The notes below the pieces were generated by a model. The model was not told where the DNA came from. It saw nothing but the letters and a program-made list of their open reading frames with translations, and did not search any database. A stretch of DNA of 64,000 bases, taken from assembly GCF_050587525.1 (NCBI RefSeq), contig NZ_JBOBFT010000005.1:1-64000 (forward strand), given 5' to 3'. Shown in pieces: positions 1 to 8,216 of this stretch. The translations under genes and the position numbers were made by a program. The stretch comes from Plantibacter sp050587525. GTDB lineage: Bacteria; Actinomycetota; Actinomycetes; Actinomycetales; Microbacteriaceae. Each line of letters starts with the position of its first letter. Position 1 is the first letter of the stretch.

Positions 1-2
1 GG

Positions 3-1247
3 CGTGGTCTGTTCGGACTCGCCGGCGTCGGCGCGGCGGGCCTCGCGGTCGGCGGCGGCGCAGGAGCAGCCATCGCGACCGCCATGGCCGGCGGCGGTAG
101 CGGCATCGACGCCTCCACGGTCTTCCCGTTCGCCGGAGAGCACCAGAGCGGCATCACCACCCCCGCACAGGACCGCTTGCACTTCGCCGCCTACGACGTC
201 TCCGACAGCGCCACCCGCGACGATCTGATCGAGCTCCTCAAAGACTGGTCCTTCGCCGCGGACCGGTTGACACGCGGCCTGGAAGTGAGCGAGTCCGGCG
301 CCATCGACGGCTCGCCCCTCGCTCCCCCGGACGACACCGGCGAAGCACTCGGGCTCCCTGCGAGCGGCCTCACGATCACCATCGGCTTCGGCCCGACGCT
401 CTTCACGAACGAGGACGGCGCGGACCGCTTCGGCATCGCCTCGAAACGTCCGGACCTGCTCGAGAAGCTGCCCCGGTTCACGGGCGACAACCTCCAGGCC
501 GGGCTGAGCGGCGGTGACCTCTGCATCCAGGCGTGCGCCGACGACCCGCAGGTCGCGGTGCACGCGATCCGCAACCTCAGCCGCATCGCCTTCGGTCGCG
601 CTTCCATCCGCTGGTCCCAGCTCGGCTTCGGTCGAACGTCCTCAACGTCGACGTCGCAGACGACGCCGCGCAACCTCTTCGGGTTCAAGGACGGCACCGC
701 GAACATCAAGTCGGAGGAGACGACGACGGTCGACGGCCAGGTCTGGGTCCACCCCGACGACGGAGCGAAGTGGCTCGCGGGCGGCTCGTACCTCGTCGTG
801 CGCAAGATCCGCATGATCATCGAGACCTGGGACCGCTCACAGCTCCAGGAACAGGAGCGCGTCATCGGCCGGAGCAAGGGCGCGGGCGCTCCGCTCTCCG
901 GCGGAACCGAGTTCACCGAGCCGGACTTCCAGACGAAGGGCGCGACGGGTGATCCGCTCATCGACAAGGATGCGCATGTGCGGCTGGCCCACTCGAGCGT
1001 CACGGGTGGGGCGAAACTCCTGCGCCGCGGCTACAACTTCGTGGACGGCAACGACCAGCTTGGACGGTTGAACGCAGGCCTGTTCTTCATCTCGTACCAG
1101 CGGTCGCCGCAGCAGTTCATCGACATCCAGCGTTCCCTGGCGACCGATGCGCTCAACGAGTACATCAAGCACGTCGGCTCCGGCATCTTCGCGGTCCCTC
1201 CGGGCGCCACGAAGAACGGCTACGTCGGCGAGACCCTCTTCTCCTAG
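3..1247 (+). CDS. efeB: Dyp-type heme peroxidase / deferrochelatase, 5' end outside the window
   Basis: Exported heme peroxidase of the EfeB branch of the dye-decolorizing peroxidases, which in the EfeUOB system supports iron uptake outside the cell membrane. The reading frame is open to the left edge. The first visible residues, RGLFGLAGVGAAGLAVGGG, look like the end of a twin-arginine signal (R-R-x-F/L-x-L), so the start codon lies just upstream of base 1. The DyP signature GFKDGTAN is read near 681-704, with the catalytic Asp of the GxxDG motif. Further along are GGSYLVVRKIRM and ERVIGRSKGAGAPLSG, both typical of EfeB. The C-terminus is complete, ending ETLFS at a TAG. efeO and efeU would be expected to the left and cannot be seen. 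The family call is secure; whether it removes iron from heme or only acts as a peroxidase is not decidable from sequence. Confidence 0.93.
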   Translation, partial: RGLFGLAGVGAAGLAVGGGAGAAIATAMAGGGSGIDASTVFPFAGEHQSGITTPAQDRLHFAAYDVSDSATRDDLIELLKDWSFAADRLTRGLEVSESGAIDGSPLAPPDDTGEALGLPASGLTITIGFGPTLFTNEDGADRFGIASKRPDLLEKLPRFTGDNLQAGLSGGDLCIQACADDPQVAVHAIRNLSRIAFGRASIRWSQLGFGRTSSTSTSQTTPRNLFGFKDGTANIKSEETTTVDGQVWVHPDDGAKWLAGGSYLVVRKIRMIIETWDRSQLQEQERVIGRSKGAGAPLSGGTEFTEPDFQTKGATGDPLIDKDAHVRLAHSSVTGGAKLLRRGYNFVDGNDQLGRLNAGLFFISYQRSPQQFIDIQRSLATDALNEYIKHVGSGIFAVPPGATKNGYVGETLFS

Positions 1248-1322
1248 CCTCATCCGGGCTGCTTCTCCGAGCCGCCCGTCCTTCATCGCCCGACCGGCGA
1301 CATCGCTCTTTGCCGCACCGGT

Positions 1323-1413
1323 GTGTTCACAACTCAGGAGACGTGCGGCGTGTCGCCCGCGAGGCGCCGCACTGCGCCATCGACACGCCGAGACGCTCCT
1401 GAGTTGTGAACAC
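1323..1413. repeat. Inverted-repeat element, copy 1 (CACAAyTCAGGA family)
   Basis: Perfect 18-bp inverted repeat: GTGTTCACAACTCAGGAG at 1323-1340 answers its reverse complement at 1396-1413. The 55-bp core carries an inner pair GGCGTGTCG / CGACACGCC. It lies 76 bp after efeB and 96 bp before the end of the next, convergent gene. Copy 2 at 2010-2098 shares both the outer arm and the inner pair, so this is a dispersed element and not a simple terminator, although it could terminate efeB. Confidence 0.85.
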
Positions 1414-1509
1414 GGAATGGCGATGCGGCGCGGTCGGCTGGACGGACCCGACGGCTGGGCGGCGCTCAAGAGCGCTCGCGGAAGGCCGGAGCTGGCCTGT
1501 GGCTGGAGG

Positions 1510-1941
1510 CTAGCGGGCGGAGACCGTGTAGAGGACGGACTCGGCCGTCACGACGACCTTGACGTCGTAGGCGTCAGAGGACAACGTCACGAGTGAGCCC
1601 TCCCCCGTCGAAGCCTCGGCGTCGACGGCGAAGCCGGCCGCGACGAGCGCGTCGCGCGCAGCAGAACCACTGTTCGGCGTCTGAACCGTGATGACCCACA
1701 CATCCTTGCCGCCGATCTGCGACAGCGCACCGACGGTCGATCCCTCGACGAGCGGAACGACATCGGACGGGAAGCCCTCCGGCACGCCCTCCTTGAGGTT
1801 GACGTCGAGCTTGCCGCCGCTCGCATCGGTGATCGCCTGCTCCACACCGTCTCGGACGGAGGACTCGATCGCGCTGCAGCCGGCGAGGGCCGGAACGAGC
1901 AGGGCGGCGGCGGACAGAGTCAGGATCACAGAGCGTCGCAT
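1510..1941 (-). CDS. Small secreted lipoprotein of unknown function
   Basis: 143-residue protein with a type II signal peptide: basic start MRRS, a hydrophobic run, then lipobox LAGC with Cys22 as the predicted lipidated residue. It should therefore be attached to the outer face of the membrane. The mature part is mostly small, acidic and valine-rich, with no family I recognise. The start at 1941 was chosen because it puts the lipobox at the normal distance and a GGAGG sits just in front of it (closer than usual); upstream in-frame starts at 1971 or 2016 would add a hydrophilic leader before the signal peptide. The gene stands alone, enclosed between two copies of the same inverted-repeat element (1323-1413 and 2010-2098). 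Confidence 0.7.
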   Translation of the reverse strand: MRRSVILTLSAAALLVPALAGCSAIESSVRDGVEQAITDASGGKLDVNLKEGVPEGFPSDVVPLVEGSTVGALSQIGGKDVWVITVQTPNSGSAARDALVAAGFAVDAEASTGEGSLVTLSSDAYDVKVVVTAESVLYTVSAR

Positions 1942-2009
1942 GCCTCCAGAGTACCGCGCGCGACGCGGCATCACCTGGACGTGGCATCGTCGCAACGCAC
2001 GACGCTCGG

Positions 2010-2098
2010 TGTTCACAACTCAGGAGCGTTCGGGCGTGTCGGGGCCGACGTGCCGTGTGTCGCGGCCGACACGCCGCACAGCGCCTGAGTTGTGAACA
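2010..2098. repeat. Inverted-repeat element, copy 2 (CACAAyTCAGGA family)
   Basis: Arms TGTTCACAACTCAGG (2010-2024) and its exact reverse complement (2084-2098) enclose a GC-rich core with a second nested pair GCGTGTCGG / CCGACACGC. Outer arm and inner pair match copy 1 at 1323-1413. It sits upstream of the lipoprotein gene and downstream of typA's terminator. Confidence 0.85.
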
Positions 2099-2131
2099 TC
2101 GAACACTGCACGCGAAGCACGCGGGAACGAC

Positions 2132-2163
2132 GATGCCCCGCCATCCGAAGAGGGCGGGGCATC
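2132..2163 (-). terminator. Rho-independent-type hairpin after typA
   Basis: Perfect 11-bp stem GATGCCCCGCC / GGCGGGGCATC with a 10-base loop, starting 23 bp beyond the typA stop codon. No strong T-tract follows, as is usual in high-GC actinobacteria. Confidence 0.7.
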
Positions 2164-2185
2164 GTGAGCGACTGCAGCGGGAGGA

Positions 2186-4093
2186 CTACTCCGACTGCTT
2201 CTTCAGCCGCGAGGTGTTGCGGGCGCGAGCCTGGCCGTCGAGCTCGACCTTGCGGATGCGCACGTTGTCCGGCGTGACCTCGACGCACTCGTCTTCGCGA
2301 GCGAATTCGAGGCTCTCCTCGAGCGTGAGGACGCGCGGGGGCGTCATCGACTCGAAGTTGTCGGCGGAGGACTGACGCATGTTGGTCAGCTTCTTCTCCT
2401 TGGTGATGTTCACGTCCATGTCGTCGTTGCGCGAGTTCTCGCCGATGACCATGCCCTCGTAGACCTCTTCCGTGGGCTGCACGAAGAAGGACATGCGCTC
2501 CTGCAGAGCGATGATGGCGAACGGCGTGACCACACCGGTGCGGTCGGCGACGATCGAACCGTTGTTGCGGGTGACGATCGCGCCGGCCCACTCGCCGTAG
2601 CCGTGCGCGAGCGCGTTGGCGATGCCCGTGCCGCGCGTGGCGGTCAGGAACTCGGAACGGAACCCGATGAGTCCACGCGACGGGACGATGAACTCCATGC
2701 GGACCCAGCCGGTGCCGTGGTTCGACATGTTCTCCATGCGGCCCTTGCGAGCGGCGAGGAGCTGCGTGATCGCGCCGAGGTGCTCCTCGGGAGCATCGAT
2801 CGTGAGGTGCTCGTACGGCTCGTGGATCTTGCCGTCGATGCGCTTCGTGACCACCTGCGGCTTGCCGACGGTGAGCTCGAAGCCCTCGCGACGCATCTGC
2901 TCGACGAGGATGGCGAGCGCGAGTTCTCCTCGGCCCTGCACCTCCCACGCGTCCGGACGACCGATGTCGAGGACCTTGAGCGAGACGTTGCCGATGAGCT
3001 CGCGGTCGAGACGGTCCTTGACCATCCGAGCCGTGAGCTTGTGACCCTTGACCTTGCCCATGAGCGGCGAGGTGTTGGTACCGATGGTCATCGAGATGGC
3101 CGGGTCGTCGACCGAGATGGCCGGCAGCGCGCGGACGTCCTCTGGGTCGGCGAGTGTGTCGCCGATCATGATGTCGGCGAAACCTGCGACGGCGACGATG
3201 TCACCGGGGCCGGCGCTCTCGGCCGGGTAGCGGTCGAGCGCCTTCGTGATCATGAGCTCGGTGACGCGCACGTTGTGCACATCGCCGTCGGCACGGACCC
3301 AAGCGACCGTCTGGCCCTTCTTGAGCGTGCCGTTGAAGATGCGGAGCAGCGCGAGGCGACCGAGGAACGGCGAGGCGTCGAGGTTGGTGACGTGCGCCTG
3401 CAGGGGGTGCTCGTCGTCGTACTGCGGAGCCGGGATGTGCTCGAGGATGGCCGCGAACAGGGGTTCGAGGTTCTCGCTGTCGGGCAGTTCGCCGTTCTCG
3501 GGCTTGTTGGACGACGCGCGGCCGGCCTTGCCGGACGCGTAGACGACGGGCACGTCGAGGACGGCGTCGAGGTCGAGGTCGGGGAAGTCGTCGGCCATGT
3601 CGCTCGCGAGACCGATCAGGAGGTCCTGGCTTTCGACCACGACCTCGTCGATGCGGGCGTCGGGGCGGTCGGTCTTGTTGACCAGCAGGATGACGGGGAG
3701 CTTGGCTTCGAGGGCCTTGCGGAGCACGAAGCGCGTCTGCGGGAGCGGACCCTCGGACGCGTCGACGAGCAGGACGACGCCGTCGACCATGGACAGGCCG
3801 CGCTCGACCTCGCCACCGAAGTCGGCGTGGCCGGGGGTGTCGATGACGTTGATCGTGATGGGGCCGTCAGTGGCGTGTTCGCCCTTGTACGAGATCGCCG
3901 TGTTCTTGGCGAGGATCGTGATGCCCTTTTCGCGCTCGAGCTCGTTCGAGTCCATGGCGCGTTCTTCGAGGTGGGCGTGTTCGGCGAATGAGTTGGTCTG
4001 CCGCAGCATGGCGTCGACGAGGGTGGTCTTACCGTGGTCAACGTGGGCCACGATCGCGACGTTGCGCAGATCGGTACGAGTGGCGAGCGCCAT
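2186..4093 (-). CDS. typA: Translational GTPase TypA/BipA
   Basis: 635-residue ribosome-binding GTPase of the EF-G/LepA superfamily, linked to ribosome assembly and stress adaptation; cytoplasmic. The start MALATRTDLRNVAIVAHVDH places the P-loop AHVDHGKTT at about residues 15-23. The G2-G4 region follows with EREKGITI, DTPGHADFGGE and NKTDRPDAR. Domain II, the EF-G-like domain V and the BipA-specific C-terminal domain (GVVTPFAIIALQER region) are all present, and the length is normal for the family. The gene is monocistronic, with a hairpin terminator at 2132-2163. No frameshift or unusual residue was seen. Confidence 0.97.
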   Translation of the reverse strand: MALATRTDLRNVAIVAHVDHGKTTLVDAMLRQTNSFAEHAHLEERAMDSNELEREKGITILAKNTAISYKGEHATDGPITINVIDTPGHADFGGEVERGLSMVDGVVLLVDASEGPLPQTRFVLRKALEAKLPVILLVNKTDRPDARIDEVVVESQDLLIGLASDMADDFPDLDLDAVLDVPVVYASGKAGRASSNKPENGELPDSENLEPLFAAILEHIPAPQYDDEHPLQAHVTNLDASPFLGRLALLRIFNGTLKKGQTVAWVRADGDVHNVRVTELMITKALDRYPAESAGPGDIVAVAGFADIMIGDTLADPEDVRALPAISVDDPAISMTIGTNTSPLMGKVKGHKLTARMVKDRLDRELIGNVSLKVLDIGRPDAWEVQGRGELALAILVEQMRREGFELTVGKPQVVTKRIDGKIHEPYEHLTIDAPEEHLGAITQLLAARKGRMENMSNHGTGWVRMEFIVPSRGLIGFRSEFLTATRGTGIANALAHGYGEWAGAIVTRNNGSIVADRTGVVTPFAIIALQERMSFFVQPTEEVYEGMVIGENSRNDDMDVNITKEKKLTNMRQSSADNFESMTPPRVLTLEESLEFAREDECVEVTPDNVRIRKVELDGQARARNTSRLKKQSE

Positions 4094-4222
4094 AAAGCGT
4101 TGGCTTCCTTCGGTGTCTTGGGGTTTCGGCTAGATGTAGCCGACGGACCATCATACCCCAGGCTTGCTGCACGCCTTCTGAGCGGCGTGGCGAACGGGGT
4201 GTGGACGGTGGGTGGACGGCAA

Positions 4223-4258
4223 GGAGCGGCCGCGGGCTGACGAGCTCGCGGCCGCTCC
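4223..4258 (-). terminator. Hairpin after the first binding-protein gene
   Basis: Perfect 12-bp GC-only-type stem (GGAGCGGCCGCG and its reverse complement at 4247-4258) with a 12-base loop, 16 bp beyond the stop codon at 4275. No T-tract. Confidence 0.65.
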
Positions 4259-4274
4259 CCTGCGTGCGGTTCGG

Positions 4275-5984
4275 TTACTTCTTCCAGCCCACGTGCTGCC
4301 AGTCGATCGTCTCGAACTGCGTCGGACCGTAGTTGACGAGGCCCGTCTTGACGCCGTAGGTGAACGGCACCGGGAAGAGCGGGATCGTCGTGGCGAGGGC
4401 GACGATCTTCTTGTCGATGTCCTTCGCGATGTCGAGTCGCTTGGCCGGGTCGAGCTCGGCGTTGGCCTTCGCCCACAGGTCACCGAGGCTGTCGTCGGTC
4501 ACGCCGGGGAAGTTCTGTCCGGAGTCGGCCGGGTAGAAGATCGATTCGGTGCTCGAGATCGGGAACGCGGTGCCCTGCCAGGAGAAGCTCACGGCATCGA
4601 AGTCGCGCGTCTCGGTCGTGACGTACTTCGTGAAGAAGTCGTCGGACGGGACGGTGTCGATCTTCACGTCGAAGCCGGCTTCCTTCGCCTGCGCCTGGAT
4701 CTGCTGCGAGGTCTCGGCGGAAACGGGGTTGTCGGAGTCGATGACGTAGCGCACGGACAACTTCTTGCCGTCCTTCTCACGGATTCCTCCGCTGCCCTCC
4801 TTCCAGCCGGCTTCGTCGAGCTGCTTCTTGGCGCCGTCGAGGTCGTAGCCGATGACCTTCGAAGCGTCGTCCTCGTAGCCGTCCTGGCCGGGCAGGAAGA
4901 TGAGGTTGTTCAGCAGTTGCACGGGCGCGTCGATGCCGCTCAGGCGGGCCTGGGCGAGCACGTCGCGGTTGAGCGACTTCGCGAACGCCTGGCGGACGTT
5001 GACGTCGCTGAGGATGTCGGTCGTGCCGTTGAGCGTCACGTGGCTGTAGATCGTTCCGCGTGAGCGCTGGATCTCGGCATCGCTGCGCTTCTGCGCCGTC
5101 TGGTAGTTGTCGGAGTTGGTACCGATGCTGAAGACGTCGAGCTCGCTGTTGGCGAAGGCCTGCGCGAGACCCGCACGGGAGACCTGCTTGAAGATGATCG
5201 AGTCGAGCTTCGGCTTGTCGCCCCACCACTTGGGGTTCGGCTCGAAGGTGACGACGGCGCCCGTCTGGTCGATCTTCGACACGATGTACGGTCCGCCGGA
5301 CACGTAGGTGGTTCCGTCCGCCGCGAACGGCCCCTTGGCCCAGAGCGTGTTGAAGTGCTCGGGAGTGTCACCCAGCCACTTGGGCCAGATGTTCTGGAGG
5401 ATGGACGGCCAGTCGGCGTTCTTGTTCGCGAACGTCATGAGGACGTCCTGCGGACCGTCGCCCGCCTCGACCGAGGAGATGTCCTTCCAGACGTTCGTGG
5501 CGGTCGGCGCGTAGGCGGGGTCGACGCCGTTGAGCGACTTCCAGGAGGAGATGAAGTCGTCGACGCTCATGGGCGTGCCATCCGACCACACCGCCTTGGG
5601 GTTGATCTTGATCTCGACGACCTGCGGGTCGTCGCTCTTCAGCTCGACGGACTCCGCGAAGTCCTTGTTGGCTTCCCAGGTGCCGTCTTCCTTGATGTTG
5701 ACGTAGGCGGCCGTGTAGATGTTGGTGAGGAACTGGTCGTCGACCGTTCCGGAATCGAGGTTGTAGAGGTTCCAGTTGGCCGGGATCGCGTCGACCGCGA
5801 GCTTCAGCGAACCGCCGTCGGCGACATCGCCGGCGTCAGCCCTGGTCCAACCGGTGCCGGGAAGATCGGCCGATGCGGAGGACGGTGATCCCCCGGTCGA
5901 ACCGCCGCCTGTGCAGGCCGTCAACGCGAGTGCTGCGATCGAGACGGTGGCGAGGATCATCCCGCGTGTTCTCTTGGATCTCAT
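4275..5984 (-). CDS. ABC transporter substrate-binding lipoprotein, oligopeptide family (paralogue 1)
   Basis: 569-residue extracytoplasmic solute-binding protein of family 5 (OppA/DppA type), which would deliver peptides or related solutes to the permease encoded divergently at 8217-12281. Lipobox LTAC with Cys24 follows a positively charged, hydrophobic signal peptide. Family features include the YTAAYVNIKEDGTWEANKDF segment, NPKAVWSDGTPM and the repeated KSLNRDVLAQ region. The ATG at 5984 was chosen because it directly precedes the signal peptide. The neighbouring gene 6218-7927 encodes a protein of identical length that looks about two-thirds or more identical by eye, so this is a tandem duplication. 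The intergenic 5985-6217 holds no gene but has a motif shared with the paralogue (6110-6123). Substrate cannot be told from sequence. Confidence 0.93.
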   Translation of the reverse strand: MRSKRTRGMILATVSIAALALTACTGGGSTGGSPSSASADLPGTGWTRADAGDVADGGSLKLAVDAIPANWNLYNLDSGTVDDQFLTNIYTAAYVNIKEDGTWEANKDFAESVELKSDDPQVVEIKINPKAVWSDGTPMSVDDFISSWKSLNGVDPAYAPTATNVWKDISSVEAGDGPQDVLMTFANKNADWPSILQNIWPKWLGDTPEHFNTLWAKGPFAADGTTYVSGGPYIVSKIDQTGAVVTFEPNPKWWGDKPKLDSIIFKQVSRAGLAQAFANSELDVFSIGTNSDNYQTAQKRSDAEIQRSRGTIYSHVTLNGTTDILSDVNVRQAFAKSLNRDVLAQARLSGIDAPVQLLNNLIFLPGQDGYEDDASKVIGYDLDGAKKQLDEAGWKEGSGGIREKDGKKLSVRYVIDSDNPVSAETSQQIQAQAKEAGFDVKIDTVPSDDFFTKYVTTETRDFDAVSFSWQGTAFPISSTESIFYPADSGQNFPGVTDDSLGDLWAKANAELDPAKRLDIAKDIDKKIVALATTIPLFPVPFTYGVKTGLVNYGPTQFETIDWQHVGWKK

Positions 5985-6109
5985 AGAGGTCCACCCTTTC
6001 GTGACATCGGAATGCGCTACAGATATCACCCAGTGCAGACGACATACGTAGCGCAAGTTCAATGTGCACCATCCTGCACCCGGATGTCCGTGACACCCCA
6101 ACGGGTGTC

Positions 6110-6123
6110 GGATCGTTACCGTT
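6110..6123 (-). promoter_or_regulatory. Conserved upstream motif of binding-protein gene 1
   Basis: The 14-bp sequence GGATCGTTACCGTT (plus strand) lies 126 bp upstream of the start at 5984. The same 14 bases occur 111 bp upstream of the paralogous gene (8038-8051). The flanking DNA is otherwise diverged, so this is a candidate binding site or promoter part; no factor can be named. Confidence 0.45.
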
Positions 6124-6217
6124 TCGATTTCTCCGCGTCACAGCAGAACGCTCCGGCGGGCACGTCCGACGGATGTCGTTCGCGCCCGTCGGAGCGGGTG
6201 TGGCGTCGCGGTCGCGA

Positions 6218-7927
6218 CTACTGCTTCCAGCCGACCGCGGTCCAGTCGATCGTCTCGAACTGGGTCGGACCGTAGTTCACGAGCCCGGCCTTGACACCGT
6301 AGGTGAGTGGAACCGGGTAGAGCGGGAGCGTCCCGGCGAGCGCGACGACCTTCTCGTCGAGCTGCTGCACGATCTTCAGCCGCTTCTGCGGATCGAGTTC
6401 CGCGTTCGCTTCCTTCCAGAGGGCGGGCAGGTCGTCATCGGTCACGCCCGGGTAGTTCTGCCCGGAGTCCGCCGGGGAGAAGAGCGACTCCGCGTCCGAG
6501 ATCGGGAACGCGGTACCCACCCAGCTGAACGGCACCGCATCGAAGTCGCGGGTCTCGGTGGAGACGTACTTCGTGAAGAAGTCGGCCGATGGCACCGTGT
6601 CGATCGTGAGGTCGAACCCCGCCTCCTTCACCTGCGCCTGCACCTGCTGAGCCGTCTCGGCGCTCACGGGGTTGTCCGCCGTGATGACGAAGCGAACCGT
6701 CAGCGATGCGCCGTTCCGCTCGCGGATGCCGTCTTCGCCGGCTTTCCAGCCCGCGTCGTCGAGCAGCTGCTTCGCCCCATCGAGGTCGAAGCCGAGCACC
6801 TTCGAGGCGTCGTCGGTGTACCCGTCCTGTCCGGGAAGCAGGATGAGATTGTCGAGCAGCTGGATGGGGGCGTCGACGGCGCCGAGCCTGGCCTGGGCGA
6901 GCACGTCGCGATTGAGTGACTTCGCGAACGCCTGTCGCACCTGGACATCGCTGAACACCTCAGAGCGCCCGTTGAGCGTGATGTGACTCCAGATCGTGCC
7001 GAGCGAACGCTGGATCTCGGCGTCGTTCCTCGACTTGGCGGTCGTGTAGCTGTCGACCGTCGTGCCGATGTTGATCACGTCGATCTCCTGGTTGGCGAAC
7101 GCCTGCGCGAGGCCCGCGCGGGAGACCTGCCGGAAGTTCAGCGCATCCAGTTTGGGCTTCTCACCCCACCAGGCCGGATTCGGCACGAAGTTCACGACGG
7201 CGCCGGTCTGGTCGAACTTCGACAGGATGAACGGCCCGCCGGACACGTACGTGGCGCCGTCCGCCGCGAACGGCCCCGTCGCCCACAAGGAGTTGAAGTG
7301 CTCTGGGGTGTCCCCCAACCACGCCGGCCAGATGTTCGTGAGCATGAGCGGCCAGTCGGCGTTCTTGTGCGCGAAGGTGATGACGACGTGCTGGTCGTCG
7401 TCCCCGGCCTCGACCGATGCGACGTCCTTCCAGATATTCGTCGCCGTGGGCGCGTACGCCTCGTTCGTCCCGTTGAGCGACGTCCACGTGGACACGAAGT
7501 CGGCGACGCCCATGGGCGTTCCGTCCGACCAGACCGCCTTCGGGTTGATCCGGATCTCGACCGTCTGCGGGTCCTCGCTCGTCAGCTCGATCGACTCCGC
7601 GTAGTCCGGGTTGGCCTCCCAGCCGCCGTCCTCGGTGTTCGAGACGTAGTTCGCGAGGAACAGATTACTGAGGAACTGGTCGTCCGCGACACCCGAATCG
7701 AGGTTGCGGAGGTTCCAGTTGGCCGGAACTGCGTCGATCGCCAGGTTGAGCGAACCGCCGTCGGATACGTCGGCGCGATCCGCCCTCGTCCACCCAGTCC
7801 CCGGGAGCGCGGAGGAGTCCGTGGCGTCAGGGCCACCGCCTCCCGTCCCACCCGAACAGGCCGTCAGCGCCAGGGCCGCGATCGCGAGCCCGGCGATGAG
7901 CAATCGTCGTCGTTGAATGATTCTCAT
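6218..7927 (-). CDS. ABC transporter substrate-binding lipoprotein, oligopeptide family (paralogue 2)
   Basis: 569 residues, the same length as its downstream neighbour at 4275-5984 and very similar along the whole chain. Signal peptide MRIIQRRRLLIAG with lipobox LTAC, Cys24. The ATG at 7927 follows GAAAGGAAG with good spacing, so the upstream in-frame ATG at 7960 was not used. The gene is divergent from the permease operon starting at 8217. The two binding proteins probably serve the same permease with different ligand preference (inference). No frameshift or degeneration is visible in either copy. Confidence 0.93.
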   Translation of the reverse strand: MRIIQRRRLLIAGLAIAALALTACSGGTGGGGPDATDSSALPGTGWTRADRADVSDGGSLNLAIDAVPANWNLRNLDSGVADDQFLSNLFLANYVSNTEDGGWEANPDYAESIELTSEDPQTVEIRINPKAVWSDGTPMGVADFVSTWTSLNGTNEAYAPTATNIWKDVASVEAGDDDQHVVITFAHKNADWPLMLTNIWPAWLGDTPEHFNSLWATGPFAADGATYVSGGPFILSKFDQTGAVVNFVPNPAWWGEKPKLDALNFRQVSRAGLAQAFANQEIDVINIGTTVDSYTTAKSRNDAEIQRSLGTIWSHITLNGRSEVFSDVQVRQAFAKSLNRDVLAQARLGAVDAPIQLLDNLILLPGQDGYTDDASKVLGFDLDGAKQLLDDAGWKAGEDGIRERNGASLTVRFVITADNPVSAETAQQVQAQVKEAGFDLTIDTVPSADFFTKYVSTETRDFDAVPFSWVGTAFPISDAESLFSPADSGQNYPGVTDDDLPALWKEANAELDPQKRLKIVQQLDEKVVALAGTLPLYPVPLTYGVKAGLVNYGPTQFETIDWTAVGWKQ

Positions 7928-8037
7928 CGAGCGTCTTCCTTTCGTCAGGCATCTGCGCACTATGCTTGATGAACATGAGGTACAGATGCGTAATACATCA
8001 TGACATCAAGCGCTCAGACCGAGTCAAGGGCGTCGCA

Positions 8038-8051
8038 GGATCGTTACCGTT
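8038..8051 (-). promoter_or_regulatory. Conserved upstream motif of binding-protein gene 2
   Basis: Second copy of the 14-bp motif GGATCGTTACCGTT described at 6110-6123. Here it sits in the 289-bp divergent region between the binding-protein gene (start 7927) and the permease operon (start 8217), so it could act on both. The same region holds a TTGACA at about 8095-8100, but no well-spaced -10 box follows it. Confidence 0.45.
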
Positions 8052-8216
8052 CCGGTTTCCATCGACAACATGACGGAAACATACGTTTCGTTTCCTTGAC
8101 ACACCCCTCGTTTTCCGTTCCGGACAACTGTGGGGTTACAGTGTCTGCACCCCGCACAACGGGAACTTTGATGTGGACACAACGACGTTCCGCACACAAC
8201 ATCGCAAGGCTGGTAC

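Noticed and set aside
1248..1500. Inverted repeat after efeB as a simple terminator only
   Set aside because: Same outer arms and inner pair recur at 2010-2098 and in part at 20892-20987, so it is a dispersed element, although it may also terminate transcription.
8095..8130. TTGACA at 8095-8100 as the -35 box of the rightward Opp operon
   Set aside because: No acceptable -10 hexamer lies 16-18 bp downstream; the promoter could not be fixed.
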